A DNA stretch of 48,435 nt from DATGZX01 sp035296965 (lineage in GTDB: Bacteria > Planctomycetota > Planctomycetia > Gemmatales > Gemmataceae): the NCBI GenBank assembly GCA_035296965.1, contig DATGZX010000099.1:1-48435 (forward strand), in the 5' to 3' direction. Below are positions 1 through 7,540 of the stretch, in pieces; the first letter of the stretch is position 1, and every line of letters begins with the position of its first letter. Below the pieces are notes generated by a model. That model worked only from the letters and a program-made list of their open reading frames with translations, made no database searches and was not told the DNA's origin. The translations under genes were made by a program, and so were the position numbers.

Positions 1-394
1 TTTTCTCGAGGAAACCTTGGCTGGGGCACGAAACCTAGAGAAAGTTTGATGCGTTCGCCCTGGGTCTGACCCCCTACGAAGCTTCACTGATTTCCCGCTT
101 TCTTGGGGATCTACCGCCCTTCGGGGAAGGGGTCAGACCCCTTTTTCAGCAGGCTCCGAAGAACGGGAGGCGCATTTCAAGTCACGCATGAAATGAAAAC
201 AAGGCCAATTTGCGCTTCAATGGCTTCAGTCATCGGTTAAAGGCTGGTACTTCTTGGTCCGGTCGACATACATGCCGAGATGCCTTCAGAAAAATTGTAG
301 TTGGCCCGGCAAAAGTTGCTTGTCCTGATCCCGTAAGCTAGGTTGTCAATAAGGAACCACAACTTGGCATCCCCCTCTCTAAGGACTTGCCTTC
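1..394. other. intergenic left edge
   Basis: No convincing gene is visible in these bases. They contain the paired palindromes annotated at 62-141, and AAGGA at 381-385 is the likely ribosome binding site of the small gene that follows. The remainder shows no recognisable RNA or coding pattern. Confidence 0.6.
62..141. repeat. paired GGGTCTGACCCC palindromes (REP-like)
   Basis: GGGTCTGACCCC at 62-73 is repeated in reverse complement as GGGGTCAGACCC at 129-140, and each copy is itself palindromic around a central base. The right copy is followed by a run of T. The two arms can form one long hairpin with a loop of about 55 bases, or two small ones. Intergenic GGGGTCAGACCCC words of this kind are, from memory, often scattered through genomes that encode REP-associated IS200-type transposases. 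No transposase is present here, so the element is probably non-autonomous. Confidence 0.6.
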
Positions 395-547
395 ATGCAA
401 GCGTTAAGTAGTAGCTTCACTGCTGTGGCAGTGGCGGCAATCTATGTTGTTTGGCGTGCGTACGAGCAAGCAAGATTGCGTAAAGGTTGCACTGTACACG
501 AACGCGTCGCTTACATGCTCTGGGTCGCGGCTAACCTGCCCGAATAG
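395..547 (+). CDS. small 50-residue hypothetical membrane protein
   Basis: An ATG at 395 opens 50 codons ending in TAG at 545-547. AAGGA lies at 381-385, a good distance upstream. The N-terminal half (residues about 7-20, SFTAVAVAAIYVVW) is hydrophobic and could be one membrane helix. It is followed by a charged segment (RAYEQARLRK) and the C-terminal motif HERVAYMLWVAANLPE. I recall short planctomycete proteins with a similar layout, ending in a RERVAYMLWVAA-like motif, but know of no function for them. The amphipathic composition, clean start and ribosome binding site favour a real gene. It stands alone, with a terminator-like hairpin about 240 bases downstream. Confidence 0.6.
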   Translation: MQALSSSFTAVAVAAIYVVWRAYEQARLRKGCTVHERVAYMLWVAANLPE

Positions 548-786
548 CCGGCTTGGGCCAAACACATGTTTGACGTTCACCTGTTCTTAACCTATGGTTG
601 CGACGAGTAGCAGGACGCTGCCGCCGGGTGGAAGCCCCTTGGTGCCATCTCCTCAGCGACGAGCATCTCCAGGCTGGTCGCATCCCTCCCCGTGATCTCC
701 AGTCCGTTATTCCCTTTGCTTACGACGGGTATCTCGGCATCCCGCCGTCCCCGGCCCGTTTAATCGGGCGGCATCCTCCACCGAGA

Positions 787-831
787 CAGAGGTTCTCACT
801 TGCGCTTTGCGCCGGTGAGGCCTCTGTTTTT
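787..831 (+). terminator. rho-independent terminator candidate
   Basis: CAGAGG 787-792, CTCAC 795-799 and GCGC 802-805 pair with GCGC 809-812, GTGAG 815-819 and CCTCTG 821-826. They form a long stem broken by small internal loops, with a TTT loop. Five T residues follow at 827-831. This fits an intrinsic terminator reading rightward, probably ending the transcript of the small gene at 395-547. Confidence 0.55.
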
Positions 832-903
832 CCGATTCCGGCAAAGCGTCAGCCAGGCGCTCGATCGGCGACAGCTATATCAGCGTGCTTGATTCCGCAG
901 CGA

Positions 904-953
904 GGTAGGACAGATTTCCCAATCTGTCCGGTCAGGTTGGAAACCTGACCTAC
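904..953. repeat. three-way cruciform miniature repeat
   Basis: The outer arms GTAGG 905-909 and CCTAC 949-953 enclose two perfect hairpins placed side by side. The first is GGACAGATT 908-916 with AATCTGTCC 921-929. The second is GGTCAGGTT 930-938 with AACCTGACC 942-950. Together they would fold as a compact cloverleaf. The two hairpins resemble each other (gacagatttcccaatctgtc, gtcaggttggaaacctgac), which suggests internal duplication. It is best explained as an interspersed non-coding repeat; no transposase is nearby. Confidence 0.65.
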
Positions 954-1059
954 GGCCGAATCCTGCACAACATCTTCCAGTAGCCGGGTCGGTGACCGCT
1001 TCGATAGATTCCGACCGCACGATTACCCTTCCTGTAACGCCTTGCTCAGCAATCCTTTA

Positions 1060-1089
1060 TTGACCCTTTTGGCAAACGCAATGTAGACT
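1060..1089 (+). promoter_or_regulatory. candidate sigma-70-type promoter
   Basis: TTGACC at 1060-1065 and TAGACT at 1084-1089 are separated by 18 bases. Transcription would start about 90 bases before the gene at 1184. This is a consensus match by eye only; planctomycete promoters are poorly defined. Confidence 0.3.
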
Positions 1090-1183
1090 TACCATACCGA
1101 GAAATGGTGCAACCTGCGATTCGCGTATCCACGCTTCGCTACCCAGCCGAGGCGCGAGCTTTCCTTGCCTAGAGGGGAAGAGC

Positions 1184-1420
1184 ATGGCAACCCATTTTCC
1201 AAAGGAATCGACATGGCATAGTCCGCGCGGACCGATTCTCGTATGTCGAGATTTGACGGGGCGATTTCTGCTCTACACGGAAGAGGAGTGGGAATCGGCC
1301 ATCCCTGCTGATCTCGAAGCGGATGATGAAGGGCACGTGATGCAAAACGGACATTACGTCGACTACGACGACCCCGACTGGGTCATTCCTCCGGAAGTGC
1401 TGGACAATGCCCTGGATTAA
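1184..1420 (+). CDS. small acidic hypothetical protein
   Basis: This gene encodes 78 residues starting at an ATG preceded by a purine-rich AGGGGAAG segment. The middle carries the motif GRFLLYTEEEWESAIP. The C-terminal half is strongly acidic (ADLEADDEGHVMQNG, DYDDPDW). There is no signal peptide, membrane helix or cysteine cluster. The composition is that of a soluble folded protein rather than a chance frame, and the opposite-strand frame over the same bases lacks such features. I do not recognise a family. It precedes hisF by about 180 bases on the same strand, so they may or may not share a transcript. Confidence 0.65.
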   Translation: MATHFPKESTWHSPRGPILVCRDLTGRFLLYTEEEWESAIPADLEADDEGHVMQNGHYVDYDDPDWVIPPEVLDNALD

Positions 1421-1603
1421 TCGGCAATGATCGAGTCGGCGCGCTCGAGGCTTGGTCAGGATGAAGACGCCCGCTTCTCTCCGACAGCGCTGGGCGTTGA
1501 CCTGACCCGCAATCAGCCGTAGAGTGAAATAATTCGGACCAAGGCGCGCAGAGTGTGCTCCCGGGGAGTGTGAATTGACGTGGCTAGCCCCGGCCGTTAG
1601 CTG

Positions 1604-2410
1604 ATGTTGACCAAGCGAATTATCCCCTGCCTGGACGTTGACCGCGGACGCGTGGTGAAGGGCGTGAACTTCCTTCAACTCCGCGATGCGGGAGACCCGG
1701 TCGAAGTGGCGCGGCGCTACGAGGAGGAAGGCGCCGACGAATTAGTGTTTCTGGATATCAGTGCCAGCCATCAAGGTCGGGATATCCTGCTTGATGTCGT
1801 ACGCCAAGTTTCTGAAGAAATCTTCATGCCCTTCACGGTCGGGGGAGGCATCCGCAACCTGGAAGATGCCACACGGCTGATCCAGGCGGGAGCCGAGAAA
1901 GTCAGCGTCAACTCTGCCGCTGTGCGCACCCCCGAGTTGATAACGGCGTTGTCCAAGAAATTCGGCCGGAACGCGACCGTGGTGAACATTGATCCCCGTC
2001 GCGTGCGGCGCGCGGGGGGCGAACTCTGGGAAGTCTATATCAATGGCGGACGGGTAGCGACCGGTCTTGAAGCCGTGGCCTGGGCTCGGCGGGTCGCAGA
2101 ACTCGGCGCGGGCGAGATCATATTAACCTCTATGGATGCGGACGGTACGAAAGAGGGCTACGACATCCCGATGACCCGAGCAGTAGCGGCCGCGGTGGGT
2201 GTGCCCTTGGTCGCAAGCGGGGGAGCGGGAGAGCCCGAACACCTGTATCGCGTGCTGACTGAAGGTCAGGCCGACGCCGCCCTGGCGGCAAGTATCTTCC
2301 ATTACAATGAATACGGCATCGGGGCAACCAAATCGTACCTGGCTCAGCGCGGCGTGCCGGTAAGAATTGTCCGCCCCAGGCCGTTCTCAGGATATGACGA
2401 ACATCCGTGA
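1604..2410 (+). CDS. hisF: imidazole glycerol phosphate synthase cyclase subunit HisF
   Basis: HisF is the cyclase half of the HisF-HisH complex. It uses ammonia from HisH and PRFAR to make imidazole glycerol phosphate and AICAR in histidine biosynthesis. The sequence opens with the family signature MLTKRIIPCLDVDRG, with Asp11 as a predicted catalytic residue. The second catalytic Asp lies in VNIDPRR, near residue 130. Phosphate-binding glycines appear in TVGGGIRN and VASGGAGEPEH, and TSMDADGTKEGYD is also conserved. At 268 residues it is slightly longer than the usual 250-258, because of a C-terminal tail (VRIVRPRPFSGYDEHP). No other his gene is in the window; the next gene starts 11 bases downstream and encodes an unrelated secretion ATPase. 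Confidence 0.95.
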   Translation: MLTKRIIPCLDVDRGRVVKGVNFLQLRDAGDPVEVARRYEEEGADELVFLDISASHQGRDILLDVVRQVSEEIFMPFTVGGGIRNLEDATRLIQAGAEKVSVNSAAVRTPELITALSKKFGRNATVVNIDPRRVRRAGGELWEVYINGGRVATGLEAVAWARRVAELGAGEIILTSMDADGTKEGYDIPMTRAVAAAVGVPLVASGGAGEPEHLYRVLTEGQADAALAASIFHYNEYGIGATKSYLAQRGVPVRIVRPRPFSGYDEHP

Positions 2411-2421
2411 AGGAGCGTTAC

Positions 2422-3561
2422 ATGGCGACTGCTGACCTGGAACCGATTGATGGCGAACAGCGTATTCGGGAACCTGAAGTCAATAAGCTCTTCCGCATGG
2501 TGATGAAGCATGAAGGATCGGATTTGCATCTCAAGGTCGGCCTGCCACCCATGATGCGACTCAAGGGCGTCATACGGCAAATGGAGATGAAGCCGATCTC
2601 CGCGGAGGAAATGGAGCGGCTCCTCTTCGCGATCATGACCGATCACCACCGCGCCATCCTCGACAAGACAGGCGGGGCCGACTTCGCACATATCATCGGA
2701 CGTGACGAATGCCGCTTCCGCGTCAACGTCTTCAAGCAGCGCGGCTCCCTGAGCCTTGTTGCCCGGCGCGTGAACTCCAGGGTGCCCACGTTCGAAAAAC
2801 TTGGTCTGCCGCCGAGTATCGAGAAACTCTGTCAATTCGACCAGGGCATGATCATCCTCGCGGGAGTCACGGGCAGCGGCAAGAGCACGACCATCGCCTC
2901 CATGCTCGATTACATCAACGAACGTGAGCGCGTTCACATTCTGACGATTGAGGATCCGATCGAATACCTGTTCATAGACAAGAAAGCCGTCATCAACCAG
3001 CGCGAAGTAGGGATCGACGTTACCAACTGGCACATTGCCCTGAAGCACGCCGTGCGTCAAGATCCCGACATCATCCTGGTCGGCGAAATGCGCGACCGGG
3101 ACACCTTCGAGGCTGGTCTGAATGCGGCCGAAACCGGTCACTTGGTGTTCGGGACCATTCATGCTTCCAGTGCCCCCAGCACGGTCGGCCGCATCCTCGA
3201 TCTCTTCCCCGCCGACATGCATTCCGCAATTCGGCAGAGTCTCGCCTTCAACCTCAAGGCGATCGTCTGCCAGAAGCTGCTGCCCAGCATCAAGCCGGGC
3301 GTGCAACGCGTGCCCACCAACGAGATCATGATCATGAACCCAACCATCCGGGAGCTGATCATCAAGGCAGAAGACAAGAAATTGACCGACGCCATCCGCA
3401 TCGGCTTCCTCGAAGGTATGCTCGACTTCACCGAAAGCCTTCGGCAACTCGTGGAGCGCGGTGACGTGGAACGTTCCGCCGCACTCGAAGTCGCACCGAA
3501 CCCTGAAGCCTTGAAGATGGCCTTCAAGGGCATCAAGGTAGCCCAGCCGGGCATCCTGTAG
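2422..3561 (+). CDS. pilT: PilT-type twitching/secretion ATPase
   Basis: This is a hexameric ATPase of the PilT family, which in type IV pili powers pilus retraction. The 379-residue protein has the N-terminal PilT signature (KLFRMVMKHEGSDLHLKVG), Walker A GVTGSGKST at about 148-156, the Asp box around TIEDPIEY, Walker B in DPDIILVGEMRD, and the His box in TGHLVFGTIHA. I chose the ATG at 2422 because AGGAG at 2411-2415 sits six bases before it. An upstream GTG at 2407 overlaps hisF and lacks a site. It is followed after eight bases by a second, PilB/GspE-like ATPase. No pilin, PilC or secretin gene is nearby, so whether it serves pili or a type II-like system is open. Confidence 0.88.
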   Translation: MATADLEPIDGEQRIREPEVNKLFRMVMKHEGSDLHLKVGLPPMMRLKGVIRQMEMKPISAEEMERLLFAIMTDHHRAILDKTGGADFAHIIGRDECRFRVNVFKQRGSLSLVARRVNSRVPTFEKLGLPPSIEKLCQFDQGMIILAGVTGSGKSTTIASMLDYINERERVHILTIEDPIEYLFIDKKAVINQREVGIDVTNWHIALKHAVRQDPDIILVGEMRDRDTFEAGLNAAETGHLVFGTIHASSAPSTVGRILDLFPADMHSAIRQSLAFNLKAIVCQKLLPSIKPGVQRVPTNEIMIMNPTIRELIIKAEDKKLTDAIRIGFLEGMLDFTESLRQLVERGDVERSAALEVAPNPEALKMAFKGIKVAQPGIL

Positions 3562-3569
3562 GATGATGG

Positions 3570-5375
3570 ATGATGTACCACCAAGCCCACAAAACACCTT
3601 GCGACCAGGCCGCTGGCCGTGGCGGAGATGGGCGCCGCAGCCAATCTTCTGGTATCCTCCTTGCCCTGGCGATCGGTCTCCTTCTCTCCTTTCCCGGACT
3701 GGTGCAGGCAGCTGGGTCCCTGTTCCCGCGCGGCCAAGGGTTTTACTTCTCCATCCCGAAGCTTGCGTCCTTGCTCGTCATTTACTTGTGCTGGGTTGCC
3801 ACATGTAGATGGATCGACCAGGATGTTGCTGATCTGCGTCTTTCCAGCTTGCTTTGGAACCCTCTCTTGTTCGCATGCGGAGCCATCGGCTTGTTTGTGG
3901 TTTGGTTGTTGCCGTGGTTCTGGTTGGCATTCTTGCTGCTTGTCATCTTGTACGCCACTCCCAGCCTGGCCTATGTGAACTTGCGCAACCAGCTGGTTCG
4001 CCCGGAACAGCGCGTGCTCACCAAGCGGCATTTGAAAGAACTGGGGTTCCGGTATCTCAAGCTTCGTTTCCGGGCCAGAGGGGATGACGAAGCTGATGGG
4101 GCGCCCGTCGAGTTCATCGGCAAGGGAGGGAGGGACGACGAAGGTTCCGCCAGCGTCGCGCGCGCGGTGGGTTCCAAGGGTTTCAAGGCCGCCAAGGAGA
4201 TGGTCTACGAGGCGATCCAAAAGCGGGCCACGGATATCCATCTGGAGCCTACCAAGGAAGAGATGTCCGTCCGTTTTCGCATCGACGGCATCCTCCACTC
4301 GGCCGACCCGTTCAGCCGGCAGATGGGCGACGCGGTCGTCAATATCTTCAAAGTGCTCGCCACTCTGGACATTACGGAGAAGCGCAAACCTCAAGATGGG
4401 AGCCTGTCAGCCCTGGTAGAGGGCCGACCCATCGATTTTCGCGTGGCCACGGCGGGCAGCGTGGTGGGCGAGAAGATGGTCATGCGCATTCTCGACAAGT
4501 CGCAGCACATTATCAACCTCACACAGCTAGGCATGCGCGATAAACTGCGCGATCAAGTCCACACCATCGCCGGCCAGCCCCACGGAATGCTGATTGTTTG
4601 CGGCCCCACGGGAGCCGGCAAGAGCACGACTCTCTACGCTTGCCTGAACGAGATCGACCGCTATCAGAAGAATGTGATCACCATCGAAAACCCGGTAGAG
4701 TACAACATCGAGAATGTGACGCAAATCGAGGTGAATCCCAAGGCCGGCAAGACCTTTGCCAGTGAGCTGCGCAGCATCCTGCGCCAGGATCCCGATGTGA
4801 TCTACATCGGCGAAATTCGCGACCAGGAGACGGCCGAGATCTCGTGCCAGGCTGCCCAGACCGGACACATGGTGTTCACCACCCTACACGCCAACGACAC
4901 GGTGACTGCACTCGGCCGGCTCATCGACCTCGGCGTGCAACCCTTCATGATCGCCGACGCCGTCAGCGCCATCCTCGGCCAGCGCCTCGTGCGCCTCCTC
5001 TGTCCTAAATGCAAGGTGCGCTACAAACCGAACCCGGATCTCCTGCGCAAGGCGAACCTCCCGGCCGACAAGATCAAGCATTTCTATCGGCCTCCAGAGT
5101 CTCCCGGCGAAGGGGGCCGGCGGGAAGACGATGACGAAGACCTACCTGGCGTTTGCGCCTACTGTGGCGGCACCGGTTACTACGGCCGCACAGGCATTTT
5201 CGAACTGCTGTTGATTACTGACCGCATCCGGGAAATGATCCGCGACAATCCGAACCTCAATGCGATCCGGCAGGAAGCGATCAAGACCGGCATGAAGTAC
5301 TTGCAGGAGGATGGCCTGCGGCAGGTCATCGAGGGAAAGACATCTATCCAGGAACTGTTGCGCGTGTCGAAATGA
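3570..5375 (+). CDS. GspE/PilB-type secretion ATPase with membrane-anchored N-terminus
   Basis: This is an assembly ATPase of the type II secretion/type IV pilus family. The first 150 residues differ from classical PilB: there are about three hydrophobic segments (GILLALAIGLLLSFPGLV, LASLLVIYLCWVA and a segment near 100-130) in place of the soluble N1 domain. The catalytic core follows, with Walker A GPTGAGKST at about 345-353, an Asp box (TIENPVEY), Walker B (DPDVIYIGEIRD) and a His box (TGHMVFTTLHAND). The zinc-binding tetracysteine is CPKC ... CAYCGG, with an acidic insert between the pairs. The start ATG sits in a double ATGATG just after pilT, with only a weak ribosome site, suggesting coupling. 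The membrane-anchored N-terminus is the main oddity. Confidence 0.85.
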   Translation: MMYHQAHKTPCDQAAGRGGDGRRSQSSGILLALAIGLLLSFPGLVQAAGSLFPRGQGFYFSIPKLASLLVIYLCWVATCRWIDQDVADLRLSSLLWNPLLFACGAIGLFVVWLLPWFWLAFLLLVILYATPSLAYVNLRNQLVRPEQRVLTKRHLKELGFRYLKLRFRARGDDEADGAPVEFIGKGGRDDEGSASVARAVGSKGFKAAKEMVYEAIQKRATDIHLEPTKEEMSVRFRIDGILHSADPFSRQMGDAVVNIFKVLATLDITEKRKPQDGSLSALVEGRPIDFRVATAGSVVGEKMVMRILDKSQHIINLTQLGMRDKLRDQVHTIAGQPHGMLIVCGPTGAGKSTTLYACLNEIDRYQKNVITIENPVEYNIENVTQIEVNPKAGKTFASELRSILRQDPDVIYIGEIRDQETAEISCQAAQTGHMVFTTLHANDTVTALGRLIDLGVQPFMIADAVSAILGQRLVRLLCPKCKVRYKPNPDLLRKANLPADKIKHFYRPPESPGEGGRREDDDEDLPGVCAYCGGTGYYGRTGIFELLLITDRIREMIRDNPNLNAIRQEAIKTGMKYLQEDGLRQVIEGKTSIQELLRVSK

Positions 5376-5442
5376 TTACTCGAAGAATGCAAAGCGGCCC
5401 AAGACAGTTGGTCTTTACACGAAGAATGGACGGCGGACAACC

Positions 5443-6141
5443 ATGCTGCTAGGCGCCTTCACGATCATCATTATGCTGGCCACAGCCTATGCGTTTCTCC
5501 GCGAGGGACTCTTCACGGCATTCACGATGTTCTTCAACGTCTTCCTCTCCGGGCTTGTGGCCTTCAATTTCTTTGAGCCCCTTGCCGACCGCCTGCAAAG
5601 AGCTTTCGCCGGTACATTTCTGCTCGGCTACGAGGATATGCTTTGCCTGATCGGGCTATTCTGTATCACTCTCGGGATCCTGCGCTTGGCGACCAATACC
5701 TTCGCGAATGCCGTGATTGATTATCCTGAAATGCTGCAACGCGCGGGCGGGGCGCTCTTTGGGCTGGCAACAGGGTATTTGTTTTGCGGCTTCTTCCTGT
5801 GCTGCCTTCAAACTCTGCCGTGGCACCGCAACTTTATGGATTTCCAGCCAGGGGTCGATTTGGATTCCCAATCCGCTCTGCGCGATGTGTTGCCTCCCGA
5901 CCGAGTGTGGCTTGCGACGCTGTGCAGAGCCGGCGCTTATGCCTTTTTCAATGGCGACGAGGATCCGGCTCGCCCGCCTGGCGCCACGTCTTTTGTCGAT
6001 CGACGCATCACCTTTGACAAAGACGGGACCTTCGAACTCCGGTATGCCCGCTATCGGCGCTACACCGATCAAGGCCCTCCGTTAACATACGCAGGCGAAC
6101 TCACGCAACAGCCCATGCGCCGCTCCGGAACTCGCCCCTGA
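5443..6141 (+). CDS. CvpA-like integral membrane protein
   Basis: The 232-residue protein has four hydrophobic segments in its first 130 residues (LLGAFTIIIMLATAYAFL; FTMFFNVFLSGLVAFNFF; EDMLCLIGLFCITLGILRL; GGALFGLATGYLFCGFFLCC). A soluble C-terminal half ends in an arginine-rich tail. This topology and the GLVAFNFFEPLA segment fit the CvpA family, named for colicin V production and of uncertain biochemical role. I chose the ATG at 5443; the frame is open further upstream, but that part overlaps the ATPase gene and looks non-native. The gene follows the ATPase by 67 bases and may belong to the same operon. Confidence 0.6.
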   Translation: MLLGAFTIIIMLATAYAFLREGLFTAFTMFFNVFLSGLVAFNFFEPLADRLQRAFAGTFLLGYEDMLCLIGLFCITLGILRLATNTFANAVIDYPEMLQRAGGALFGLATGYLFCGFFLCCLQTLPWHRNFMDFQPGVDLDSQSALRDVLPPDRVWLATLCRAGAYAFFNGDEDPARPPGATSFVDRRITFDKDGTFELRYARYRRYTDQGPPLTYAGELTQQPMRRSGTRP

Positions 6142-6237
6142 TACGCGATGGCATTAGAGAAGATCGTGACGGGCAAATCGATCGCGCATTGTCGCCGCCG
6201 CTACTCGACGTCCGACACTTTTCGTGCGAAAACGCAG

Positions 6238-7080
6238 TCAGGACTTGAGAAAACTGCACAACTCGTCGGCCACGCGCCGCGGCTGTGTCACGAACGCTAG
6301 GTGGCCGCAACCCGTCAAGCGCGCCAGGCGCGCATGCGGGATTCCCTCGCTCAGGTCGCGAAGGCTTTGCTTCGAAACGAGTAAATCGCGATCCCCGGCA
6401 AGGAGCAGGGTGGGCACGCGAATGCGCCCCAGACGGTCCTTGATGTCGAAGCTTTCTACCAGATGGAAACGATGTGCCATCACGCTCTGGTCAGTCTGCC
6501 AGCACTGCCTGGTCACGAACTCGAACAGCGAGCCGGGCTTTTGGCGGGCTCCGAATAGCAAGTTGAAGAACTGGTTGACGAACGCGTTATCGGGTGGCAG
6601 GGGATAACGCGACAGGACCAACCCAGCGACTTGCTGCAGGAGGCCGCGGTGGAACTGTGCACCAACGCCCTGGACGGCCAGCGCACGCAAGCGTTGCGGT
6701 GATCGGACGGCAAATTCCAGCCCGAGCACTCCGCCAAATGATACACCTAGAAGGGCCGGTCGCTCTAACCGGAGGTAATCCAGAAACTCCGCCAAGTCGG
6801 CTACGAGGTCGGGGAGTTCAAAACGCTGGCGAAGAGCGAAGCAATCGTCTTCGCCGCGGAGCTGATAGCTAATCACCCGAAAATGCGATGCCAGCAGCTT
6901 GGCCAAAGGTCCAAGGAGGCCATACCCACCTGCAAGCCCAGGGATGAGCACGAGAGGCGGGCCGTCACCCCATTCGACAAACTCTGCGTTATAATGCTTC
7001 AGATAGGCACATCCAACCCGCCCCGTCCCTGGGGTGAACGTCGCACCTGTTGCAGTCAACCACTCCATTGACGCTTTCAC
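6238..7080 (-). CDS. alpha/beta hydrolase
   Basis: The 280-residue protein has the alpha/beta-hydrolase fold pattern. The oxyanion-hole loop is PGLAGG near residue 47, the nucleophile elbow GVSFGG holds Ser114, the acid is in AGDRD (Asp230 or Asp232), and the catalytic His260 is in GCGHLAF. The cap region is at about 140-205. The substrate cannot be inferred; relatives include esterases, lactonases and C-C hydrolases. It starts at GTG 7080, with AGGAGG five bases upstream, a strong site. It is convergent with the CvpA-like gene and divergent from the sigma-54 regulator, whose control region it faces. Confidence 0.85.
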   Translation of the reverse strand: MKASMEWLTATGATFTPGTGRVGCAYLKHYNAEFVEWGDGPPLVLIPGLAGGYGLLGPLAKLLASHFRVISYQLRGEDDCFALRQRFELPDLVADLAEFLDYLRLERPALLGVSFGGVLGLEFAVRSPQRLRALAVQGVGAQFHRGLLQQVAGLVLSRYPLPPDNAFVNQFFNLLFGARQKPGSLFEFVTRQCWQTDQSVMAHRFHLVESFDIKDRLGRIRVPTLLLAGDRDLLVSKQSLRDLSEGIPHARLARLTGCGHLAFVTQPRRVADELCSFLKS

Positions 7081-7540
7081 GTTGCCTCCTCTTTTGTTCT
7101 CCGCCCCGTCAAGTCTGACATTTTCGGCAATTTTTTAACCGATACATTCTGCCAAATTATTAGAGCACTCCCCATACCAATGTGAAAGCAGGTGCTAACG
7201 AACATTTGTCCTTACCGGATTATGAAATAATAGCTTACATGGAAAGATCTTACGTCGTGTGAAGGAACATGGAGGGCGCACCGCAGCTGCGGCGACGCTC
7301 GGCCATCCATGCAAGTTTCGGCGCTCGGCGCCGAATTCTCGGCGCCAGCGCGGTTAATTAGTAGGTTTGGGGGAGTTGACTGGGTGCCCCGCGCCGAGTA
7401 CAGTGATTATTCTCTGCTTAAAGTCCGCAGAGTCGCTCCGCTTTATCGTGGACGGTCCGCCACCCTCCCATAAGGCATTATGGAATAGAGACTTAATGAT
7501 CGGCGCCGAAAAATCGGCGCGTCGAAAAAGCTTCGCTTTC
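7081..7540. other. divergent control region
   Basis: This region separates the hydrolase (leftward) from the sigma-54 regulator (rightward). The first 150 bases are AT-richer than the surroundings. The right half carries repeated TCGGCGC words, annotated separately. The regulator frame is open from 7367, but residues read from 7367-7540 lack family resemblance, so I treat them as leader. Confidence 0.5.
7318..7520. promoter_or_regulatory. repeated TCGGCGC / TCGGCGCCGA palindromes
   Basis: TCGGCGC occurs five times in 203 bases: 7318-7324, 7325-7331, 7339-7345, 7500-7506 and 7514-7520. Two occurrences extend to the perfect ten-base palindrome TCGGCGCCGA (7325-7334 and 7500-7509). The right pair also forms a stem GCGCCGA/TCGGCGC with an AAAA loop. 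Clustering before the regulator start suggests operators or paired protein-binding sites about 175 bases apart, although local GC-rich repetition is an alternative. Confidence 0.4.

Larger units (their letters stand above)
548..1183. other. intergenic region with hairpins and repeat
   Basis: No gene is convincing here. An open frame from 598 to 948 has arginine- and proline-rich composition, no family resemblance, and runs straight through the two hairpins annotated at 787-831 and 904-953. The stretch between 548 and 786 could be the 3' untranslated region of the small gene or a structured RNA, but I cannot identify it. The last 120 bases carry a possible promoter for the next gene. Confidence 0.5.

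Noticed and set aside
598..948. Plus-strand open frame of 116 codons
   Set aside because: It begins at TTG with no ribosome site, runs through a terminator-like hairpin and an interspersed repeat, and has low-complexity Arg/Pro composition.
2344..3597. Long minus-strand open frame of about 417 codons opposite the PilT-type gene
   Set aside because: It lies antisense to a gene with all PilT motifs, and its composition is a shadow of GC-rich codons. No family resemblance.
3159..4394. Long minus-strand open frame of about 411 codons across the two secretion ATPase genes
   Set aside because: Antisense to both ATPases, with no recognisable domain. It joins unrelated regions of two real genes.
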